NCBI GenBank assembly: GCA_016193165.1
Contig: JACPST010000178.1
Coordinates: 1-6,641 of the forward strand
Direction: 5' to 3'
DNA length: 6,641 bases
From: Deltaproteobacteria bacterium
Lineage (GTDB): Bacteria > Bdellovibrionota > JACOXK01 > 2-02-FULL-40-11
The notes beneath the pieces are model-generated. The model had not been told where the DNA came from, ran no database searches, and saw nothing but the letters and a program-made list of their open reading frames with translations. Below are positions 1-3,766 of this stretch, in pieces. The position numbers and the translations under genes are program-made. The number at the start of each line of letters is the position of its first letter. The stretch's first letter is position 1.

Positions 1-228
1 AGGCAGGTTAAAAATATATTTGGTTCAGATATTTATTTTACCTCTGCTGAAGATCTTATTTTAATTAAACTTCAATGGTTTAAAGAATCAGAGTCTTCTC
101 GTCAAAAAGAAGATATTATATCCATCTTGAAAATAACTTCTATAGATGAAGCTTATATAGAGAAAATGACAAAAGAATTGGATGTGGCAGAGGTTTGGAA
201 GCAGGTAAAAGAAGAGTATAAGAAATAA
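1..228 (+). CDS. C-terminal end of a nucleotidyltransferase-like (AbiEii/DUF6036-type) protein, partial
   Basis: Frame 1 is open from the window edge to a TAA at 226-228, giving the last 75 residues of a protein whose start lies outside. The stretch FTSAEDLILIKLQWFKE near residues 14-30, followed by SSRQKEDIISILK and a tail of the form DxAYIxxxTKELDVAEVW, matches my recollection of the C-terminal part of nucleotidyltransferase-like proteins related to AbiEii toxins (typically 'SAEDLILxKLxWY...RQxxDIxGILK...LDxxYLxxWAxELGVxDLxE'). That region is a helical tail; the catalytic part would lie upstream, so activity cannot be judged. Such genes often belong to toxin-antitoxin or abortive-infection pairs, so a small partner gene may sit just outside the window. 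Only 25 bases separate it from the next gene, so the two may be co-transcribed. Confidence 0.6.
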   Translation, partial: RQVKNIFGSDIYFTSAEDLILIKLQWFKESESSRQKEDIISILKITSIDEAYIEKMTKELDVAEVWKQVKEEYKK

Positions 229-253
229 ATTCAGAATAAAAAATGGAGGAAAA

Positions 254-1762
254 ATGAAAAAGATATTTATTTTATGTTTTGTCATCCTGAGTGGAACATG
301 TGTCATTCTGAGCGCAGCGAAGAATCTCTTGGCTCAAGAATCTAATCCCTATCATGAAGGAACGGAGCGAACTCAGCTCACAGCCGAAGAAAAAGAGAAT
401 CTACTTCAATATTTGACCTCCTCAAAAGCAACACTTGAGCGAGCCAAAAAGAAAGCCAAAGATAAGTCTTTGGAAGAAGTTTTTGAGATTTATACGTCTT
501 CTATCAAAGATGTAGTACTGAGGTCTTCTCAGTCAGAAAAATCAAGAGGGGAGCTCCTTCTTCGCTATGCTTTAAACCAGGCCTTGGAGCTTACAGTGGG
601 AATTCCAACTTCAGATGGAAAAGGGGTTGAAAAAGAAGGGGTATTAGCACATGGCCCTATTGATTTAAATATTGCGATATTAGAAAACTCCATTGATTTT
701 GCACTGAGTTACTATCCCAAAGACAAAGAAGCTGTAGATTCAGGAAGTCTATTAAATCTTCCATTTTTTGAGTTTTCACAAAAAAGACTTCTTTTGGCTA
801 GGGAGTGGTTAACCGGGATTCATTCGTGGAAAAGCCAATTGGAATTTGAAGTGGCAACCTTAGAGCAGTGGTTTTTAACAGTGAAACAAGAACAAAATCT
901 TGAAAAAGAACGAATTGCTTCTCTCATTTTAGATGTGGATGAAGCGCTCACCAAAGTGAAATCTCAAATCTACACGGTAGGACAAAAAGTGAGATTTTTA
1001 AGAGGAGTGATTAGGCAAGTGTTAGAGGATGGACAGATTTTAAGAGAGGAAGAAGATACAAGAAGAAGAGCTGAGGAGGAGATAAGAAGACAACAAGAAG
1101 TGGAGAGAAGACAACAAGAAGTGGAGAGAAGACAACAAGAAGAAGTAAGAAGAAAAGAAGAGCAAGCAAGACTCACCGAGAAGATTTGCGCTGAAGATTT
1201 TGTTGGGATTCCAGCAGGCACATTTATGATGGGAAGTCCTTCAAATGAAACGAATAGAGGTAGTAATGAGGCTCAGCATCAAGTGACTCTGACCCAAGAT
1301 TTTCAAATGATGAAAACAGAAGTGACACAAAAGATGTGGGTTTCTATCATGTCCAGTAATCCCTCTTATTTTAAGGGGGATAATTTGCCTGTGGAACAAG
1401 TATCCTGGAATGATGTGAAAGTGTTTATTGAGAAACTAAATCAAAAGAACGATGGCTATACGTATAGACTTCCAACAGAAGAGGAATGGGAATATGCCGC
1501 AAGAGCTGGGGCAACAGCCGCCTATTCTTTTGGAGATAATGCGGCAGTTTTAGGGGATTATGGATGGTTTAGTGGAAACTCAGGAAATAAGACTCATCCG
1601 GTAGGACAAAAAAATCCAAACGCATTTGGACTTTATGATATGCATGGTGGTAGTTGGTACGGCAGTGCGCAGAGCCTGCGCTCTGCTGTTCGCATCGGCA
1701 TCGGCCCTGGCTACCGCAGCTTCAATGTGGGGTTCCGTCTGGTGAGGACAAAAAGCCATTAA
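254..1762 (+). CDS. Exported FGE-sulfatase/C-type-lectin-fold protein, probable DGR target
   Basis: This 502-residue protein starts at an ATG preceded by a TGGAGGA Shine-Dalgarno at 244-250. Residues 1-28 look like a signal peptide (KK, then hydrophobic IFILCFVILSGTCVILSA, possible cleavage after LLA or LSA). Residues 35-260 are mostly helical with no family I recognise. Residues 262-310 are a charged coiled coil with tandem RRQQEVE heptads. Residues 314-498 form an FGE/SUMF1-like domain: VGIPAGTFMMGSP, EVTQKMW, PVEQVSWNDV, YRLPTEEEWEYAARAG, NAFGLYDMHG, GGSW and VGFRLVR. The domain has no cysteine, so it lacks the catalytic pair of true formylglycine-generating enzymes and is more likely a ligand-binding fold. 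The usual stretch between 'DMHG' and 'RGGSW' (with NVWEW, about 30 residues) is missing. Residues 468-498 look like a DGR variable region, suggesting a periplasmic or surface binder with a diversified site. The fold and export are well supported; diversification is an inference from codon pattern. Confidence 0.85.
   Translation: MKKIFILCFVILSGTCVILSAAKNLLAQESNPYHEGTERTQLTAEEKENLLQYLTSSKATLERAKKKAKDKSLEEVFEIYTSSIKDVVLRSSQSEKSRGELLLRYALNQALELTVGIPTSDGKGVEKEGVLAHGPIDLNIAILENSIDFALSYYPKDKEAVDSGSLLNLPFFEFSQKRLLLAREWLTGIHSWKSQLEFEVATLEQWFLTVKQEQNLEKERIASLILDVDEALTKVKSQIYTVGQKVRFLRGVIRQVLEDGQILREEEDTRRRAEEEIRRQQEVERRQQEVERRQQEEVRRKEEQARLTEKICAEDFVGIPAGTFMMGSPSNETNRGSNEAQHQVTLTQDFQMMKTEVTQKMWVSIMSSNPSYFKGDNLPVEQVSWNDVKVFIEKLNQKNDGYTYRLPTEEEWEYAARAGATAAYSFGDNAAVLGDYGWFSGNSGNKTHPVGQKNPNAFGLYDMHGGSWYGSAQSLRSAVRIGIGPGYRSFNVGFRLVRTKSH
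280..327 (+). repeat. 'VILSAAKNL'-type interspersed repeat inside the signal peptide
   Basis: TGTCATCCTGAG at 280-291 is repeated as TGTCATTCTGAG at 301-312, and the second copy continues through GCGCAGCGAAGAATCT to 327. This resembles the short element found between genes in many bacterial genomes and often mistranslated as VILSAAKNL or CHSERSEESL. Here it is read in frame as residues 9-25 of the exported protein and supplies most of the hydrophobic core of the signal peptide. The two copies are 21 bases (7 codons) apart, so the frame is kept. The wide distribution of the element is from memory. Confidence 0.6.
1085..1143 (+). repeat. 21-bp in-frame tandem repeat in the coiled-coil linker
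   Basis: Three adjacent units begin with AGAAGACAACAAGAAG at 1085, 1106 and 1127. The first two are identical over 21 bases and the third diverges after 17. Each encodes RRQQEVE, one coiled-coil heptad, so changes in copy number would lengthen or shorten the stalk between the N-terminal part and the FGE domain by whole heptads without a frameshift. Confidence 0.85.
1646..1747 (+). other. Putative DGR variable repeat (VR) at the 3' end of the FGE-like gene
   Basis: The codons for residues 469, 470, 471, 474, 479, 481-484, 486, 487 and 489-491 are TAC, GGC, AGT, AGC, GTT, ATC, GGC, ATC, GGC, GGC, TAC, AGC, TTC and AAT. All 14 end in C or T, as expected if they arose from AAC, AAT or GAC template codons by substitution at A. 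The codons between them (GCG, CTG, CGC, TCT, GCT, CGC, CCT, CGC, GTG, GGG, TTC, CGT) contain almost no A. The stretch is much richer in G+C than the surrounding A-rich gene. The encoded pattern GGSW-variable-AQ-x-LRSA-x-R-xxxx-P-xx-R-xxx-VGFRLV is the known layout of FGE/CLec-type DGR targets. The 3' part from GTGGGG (1727) onward would be the invariant initiation-of-mutagenic-homing sequence. The boundaries are approximate because no template repeat is present to align. Confidence 0.75.
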
Positions 1763-1765
1763 AAC

Positions 1766-1783
1766 GGTCGCCCTTCGGCGACC
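1766..1783 (+). promoter_or_regulatory. Hairpin just downstream of the VR (DGR-type cruciform)
   Basis: GGTCGCC (1766-1772) pairs perfectly with GGCGACC (1777-1783) around a 4-base CTTC loop, three bases past the stop codon and about 20 bases past the end of the putative VR. DGR targets characteristically carry a short-stem, tetraloop inverted repeat just after the VR that enhances retrohoming; position and size fit that role. It is a poor rho-independent terminator because the nearest T-run begins about 13 bases after the stem. Confidence 0.55.
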
Positions 1784-1823
1784 TTAGCCTTGGCACTTTT
1801 TCCCTCTTACACTTGGCCTTTTT

Positions 1824-1876
1824 TGCCGCGTCGGACTGCTCAGGCACGAAGTGCTCTGAGTAGTCCCTACGCGGCA
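1824..1876. repeat. Long imperfect palindrome (REP/MITE-like) downstream of the target gene
   Basis: TGCCGCGT (1824-1831) pairs with ACGCGGCA (1869-1876). Inside, GGACTGCTCAG pairs with CTGAGTAGTCC through one G-T wobble, and GCAC pairs with GTGC around a GAA loop. The result is an almost fully paired GC-rich hairpin in otherwise AT-rich intergenic DNA, followed by TAAAATTTTTT (1882-1892). It may be a REP-type or MITE-like element, part of the DGR recombination site, or a terminator for the upstream gene. The truncated toxin frame begins directly after it, so it also marks a rearrangement boundary. Confidence 0.6.
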
Positions 1877-1898
1877 GCGTCTAAAATTTTTTAAATAA

Positions 1899-2015
1899 CC
1901 AAATATTTTATCATTCTCACAAAGATCGATCAGACTTGGGAAGCAGTATCTGGCAATTTATTTCATTAATGAAGTTGGAACGATTGAAGTCGTTGATGTT
2001 ATGGAGATCAAATGA
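1899..2015 (+). pseudogene. C-terminal remnant of a RelE/HigB-like toxin
   Basis: A frame open from 1899 to a TGA at 2013-2015 encodes about 38 residues with no usable start. They include RSIRLGKQYLAIYFI and VGTIEVVDVMEI, the pattern of the C-terminal beta-strands of RelE/ParE/HigB-like toxins ('RSIRLxKxYRAIYxI...IEVVxVxEVxKHxY'). Its stop overlaps the ATG of the following XRE-type antitoxin (AAATGATG), the usual toxin-first arrangement. The N-terminal part of a toxin of roughly 90-110 residues is missing, and the preceding bases are the palindromic element and an in-frame TAA at 1896-1898. The fragment should have no toxin activity. Confidence 0.6.
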
Positions 2016-2365
2016 TGAAGAAAAAAAGCGATGCGATAAAGTTTTTAGAACATTTAAGAGAGAAATATCTTACTTTTGGGCAAATGATAGAATCTATTCG
2101 TTTGGCAGATCATATTTCACAAGCGGAGCTTTCAAGAAAACTAAAAATTTCTAGAGCTAACCTTTGCGATATTGAAAAAAATCGTCGTATGGTTTCATTG
2201 GAGCGTGCGGCTCAGTTTGCTAAAATTTTAGGATATTCTCAAAATCAGTTTGTGGCCGTAGCCATCGAAGATTATCTTAAAAAAGCAGGCTTTAAAGCCA
2301 AAGTCATATTAAAAGGCGACCTAAAAAAGAATTATGATGGTCAAAATAATCACTTTGATATTTAA
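2012..2365 (+). CDS. XRE-family HTH antitoxin (HigA-like), orphaned
   Basis: This 117-residue protein has a helix-turn-helix domain at about residues 23-75 (TFGQMIESIRLADHIS, then QAELSRKLKISRANLCDIEKN and a helix containing SLERAAQFAKILGY), typical of Cro/C1-type antitoxins of RelE/HigB-like toxins. It would bind its own promoter and neutralise the toxin encoded just upstream, but only a stub of that toxin remains. The start at 2012 (ATGATG) overlaps the toxin stop. The last ten residues (YDGQNNHFDI) are encoded by DNA that is also the start of the HRDC gene in another frame, so the original C-terminus may have been replaced when the two genes were joined. It may now act as a regulator of the downstream overlapping genes. 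Confidence 0.8.
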   Translation: MMKKKSDAIKFLEHLREKYLTFGQMIESIRLADHISQAELSRKLKISRANLCDIEKNRRMVSLERAAQFAKILGYSQNQFVAVAIEDYLKKAGFKAKVILKGDLKKNYDGQNNHFDI

Positions 2366-2819
2366 TTCTCTTTTTGAGGGATTTGATGATTTAAGTATCA
2401 AAGAATTTTGTAGGGATAAGGAGATTATTTCAATTTCGGATCATTTTTTTCTAAGAAACGACATTCCCTATGTAACTTTGATTGTAAAATATTACCCAGG
2501 GTCTCAGGAAAATCAGCCCAAGATAACCCATGGAAAAGCAGACGATTCATGGAGGAAGCTCCTTTTAGAAAAAGACATGGGGCTTTTTAATTTACTAAGA
2601 CAGTGGAGATCTGAGAGAAGTAAAAAAGAGGGAGTTCCACCGTATGTGCTCCTTACCAATCGGCAATTAGCAGAAATTATTAAACAGCGACCGCAAACAT
2701 TTGCAGAACTTGAAAAAATTGATGGAATAGGAAGAGCCAAGGTCACAAAATACGGACAAAATATTTTAGAAATTACAAAAATTGATATGGAGACATTACC
2801 TCTGGGGGTGAATGGATAA
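2334..2819 (+). CDS. Small HRDC-domain protein, DGR accessory type
   Basis: This 161-residue protein has an N-terminal domain (residues 3-57: VKIITLIFNSLFEGFDD, KEFCRDKEIISISDHFF, PYVTLIVKYYP) and a C-terminal HRDC domain at about 80-148. The HRDC part includes LFNLLRQWRSERSKKEGVPP, YVLLTNRQLAEIIKQRP and the LEKIDGIGRAKVTKYG turn. HRDC domains bind nucleic acid in RecQ and RNase D. Stand-alone proteins of this two-part build are, to my knowledge, encoded beside DGR reverse transcriptases, where they are the main accessory alternative or addition to Avd. No helicase or nuclease motif is present. It starts at ATGATG, 32 bases inside the antitoxin gene, and its stop overlaps the next start by 8 bases, implying translational coupling. 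Length and both domains look complete. The HRDC call is firm; the DGR role is inferred from family and neighbours. Confidence 0.75.
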   Translation: MMVKIITLIFNSLFEGFDDLSIKEFCRDKEIISISDHFFLRNDIPYVTLIVKYYPGSQENQPKITHGKADDSWRKLLLEKDMGLFNLLRQWRSERSKKEGVPPYVLLTNRQLAEIIKQRPQTFAELEKIDGIGRAKVTKYGQNILEITKIDMETLPLGVNG

Positions 2820-3042
2820 TACTCCAGATCTTCCTATTTTTGTAAAATGGATTGATTTTTTAAAATGGCTTTTAAAAACAACTGAAAAATTTCCCAAAAA
2901 AGTAAGATTTACCTTTAAAAAGAAACACTGCATTGATTTTGAAGAAGCCCAAAAGATTTGGGAGAGCAAAATAAGAGTTGAGACAGAGGCCTTAACCATG
3001 GATGGAACAAAATATGAAAAGCGATATAAAGAACAAACATAA
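2812..3042 (+). CDS. Chimeric ORF: Avd N-terminus joined to BrnT fragments
   Basis: This 76-residue ORF starts 8 bases inside the HRDC gene. Residues 1-35 (LPIFVKWIDFLKWLL, TEKFPKKVRFTF) match the first helix and following turn of Avd, the S23-like four-helix-bundle partner of DGR reverse transcriptases ('LPxFxKxxDxLxWLLxxTEKFPKxxRFTL'). Instead of Avd helices 2-4, residues 36-65 read KKKHCIDFEEAQKIWES and a strand ending in DG, which is BrnT-like ('KHGIDFEEAxxIWxD...'). The tail KYEKRYKEQT could be a BrnT C-terminus, with the beta-sheet core also lost. The likely junctions are near 2914-2925 and 2997-3009. The product lacks most of either fold and is probably non-functional, though the frame is intact. 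In an intact DGR the rest of avd, the template repeat and the RT gene would be expected about here. Confidence 0.6.
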   Translation: MDNTPDLPIFVKWIDFLKWLLKTTEKFPKKVRFTFKKKHCIDFEEAQKIWESKIRVETEALTMDGTKYEKRYKEQT

Positions 3043-3262
3043 AAAATTAACAGCAGAAGAATTTGATCGAAGAGCTCAAGCTGGAGAAGATTTGGCCGAT
3101 CAATTTGATTGGGATAAAGCTTCAAAGACCATTACAATTGATTTTCCTATATGGATGCTAACTGCATTAATGATGGAAGCCAAACGTCAGGGTATTGGAA
3201 GAACAGCATTAATCAAGGTTTGGTTGACAGAGAAATTAGATTCTTTAAAAAAAGTAGGCTAA
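3002..3262 (+). CDS. BrnA/CopG-like ribbon-helix-helix antitoxin
   Basis: This 86-residue protein has LTAEEFDRRAQAGEDLADQF at residues 16-35, followed by a ribbon-helix-helix domain at about 42-79 (strand KTITIDFP, helices around WMLTALMMEAKRQGI and RTALIKVWLTEKL). This is the usual layout of CopG/BrnA-type antitoxins that pair with BrnT toxins: the RHH part binds the operon operator and the other part covers the toxin. BrnT normally precedes BrnA, and BrnT-like fragments do lie directly upstream in the overlapping ORF, so the antitoxin seems to have outlived its toxin. The start could be 3002 or the ATG at 3014, where GGA lies 7 bases upstream. A terminator follows within about 20 bases, closing the gene cluster. 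Confidence 0.75.
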   Translation: MEQNMKSDIKNKHKKLTAEEFDRRAQAGEDLADQFDWDKASKTITIDFPIWMLTALMMEAKRQGIGRTALIKVWLTEKLDSLKKVG

Positions 3263-3282
3263 TAGAAAAATGAGCATCGGAC

Positions 3283-3309
3283 GTCGGACGGATTTCCGAC
3301 TCCTTTTTT
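3283..3309 (+). terminator. Rho-independent terminator after the antitoxin gene
   Basis: GTCGGA (3283-3288) pairs with TCCGAC (3295-3300) around a 6-base loop and is followed by TCCTTTTTT. It sits 20 bases after the BrnA-like stop codon and would end the transcript of the overlapping cluster. The 5' arm overlaps a two-unit tandem repeat of TCGGACG (3277-3290). Confidence 0.7.
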
Positions 3310-3387
3310 GTAAAATAGCACTAAAAACATGAATAAAATTAAGGAATGGGGATTGGCATGGTTTTTGTATGGACAGATTTGAAACCG

Positions 3388-3409
3388 GGATGGTAGTGTA
3401 AAACCATCC
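3388..3409 (+). promoter_or_regulatory. Inverted repeat upstream of the coiled-coil gene
   Basis: GGATGGT (3388-3394) and ACCATCC (3403-3409) form a perfect 7-bp inverted repeat with an 8-base loop. It ends 7 bases before the AGGAG Shine-Dalgarno (3417-3421) of the gene at 3428. It could be an operator or a leader hairpin. No convincing -35/-10 pair is visible in 3310-3387, so its role is open. Confidence 0.35.
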
Positions 3410-3427
3410 TATTGAAAGGAGTAAGTT

Positions 3428-3766
3428 ATGGTATCCAATAATAGGATTGAAACAAAAATAAGGAAAATTGTCAGAGAGGAACTTAAACCCATTAGGGAAG
3501 AGCTGAAGCTCTGTGCCAAAAAAGAGGATCTTGAGAAGTTTGCTACCAAGGAGGAGCTTGGGAGGTTTGCTACCAAGGAGGAGCTCAAGAACTTTCCTAC
3601 TCGAGAAGAAGTTAGGCAAATGATTCATGATGGAGTGGATATTATTCGGGTCTTAATCGAAGGATATCGAAGTGATTTTAGAATTTCCATTGATGGGTAT
3701 AAGGGCCTAGATGGCCGTGTAGGGAGTCTAGAACATCGCGTTGATAGATTAGAAAAACAAGTTTAG
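3428..3766 (+). CDS. Coiled-coil protein with 9-residue TKEEL repeats, function unknown
   Basis: This 112-residue, highly charged protein has no signal peptide or membrane segment. Residues 1-26 are helical (KIRKIVREELKPIREEL). Residues 27-62 are four 9-residue units (KLCAKKEDL, EKFATKEEL, GRFATKEEL, KNFPTREEV). Residues 63-112 form a further helix ending in GSLEHRVDRLEKQV, a likely coiled coil. Small proteins with FATKEDL-type repeats recur in bacterial genomes, but I know of no assigned function. A strong AGGAG Shine-Dalgarno 6 bases upstream supports the start. It is separated from the upstream cluster by a terminator, so it is probably transcribed alone. Its TAG overlaps the stop of the convergent gcvPB gene by three bases, leaving no room for a terminator between them. 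Confidence 0.7.
   Translation: MVSNNRIETKIRKIVREELKPIREELKLCAKKEDLEKFATKEELGRFATKEELKNFPTREEVRQMIHDGVDIIRVLIEGYRSDFRISIDGYKGLDGRVGSLEHRVDRLEKQV
3506..3613 (+). repeat. 27-bp tandem repeats encoding 9-residue units
   Basis: Four consecutive 27-base units encode the 9-residue motif. The two central ones (3533-3559 and 3560-3586) share GTTTGCTACCAAGGAGGAGC exactly, while the outer units (3506-3532, 3587-3613) have diverged. The near-identity of the central pair points to recent duplication by slippage or unequal exchange. Confidence 0.85.

Noticed and set aside
970..1221. Minus-strand ORF rich in Ser, Leu and Cys
   Set aside because: It is the antisense of the repetitive Arg/Glu/Gln coiled-coil segment. 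Its repeats (SSCCLLSTSCC) simply mirror the AGAAGACAACAA units, and it has no ribosome-binding site.
254..1762. Active formylglycine-generating enzyme or sulfatase maturation factor
   Set aside because: The FGE-like domain contains no cysteine and lacks the NVWEW segment, so the catalytic chemistry cannot be supported.
1766..1804. Classical rho-independent terminator for the target gene
   Set aside because: The T-run lies about 13 bases after the stem instead of directly behind it; a DGR-type hairpin fits the position better.
1654..1863. Plus-strand ORF across the VR and hairpins
   Set aside because: It is an out-of-frame reading of the GC-rich VR and the palindrome, with no family resemblance, and is explained by the true frame.
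1936..2154. Plus-strand ORF over the toxin stub and antitoxin
   Set aside because: It lies in a different frame from both recognisable sequences and matches nothing.
2796..3125. Minus-strand 109-codon ORF
   Set aside because: It is the antisense of the Avd-BrnT and BrnA coding frames, with low-complexity Leu/Phe content and no start signal.
3506..3613. Possible DGR template repeat or CRISPR array
   Set aside because: The 27-bp units are contiguous with no spacers, are in frame with the protein, and share no sequence with the VR.
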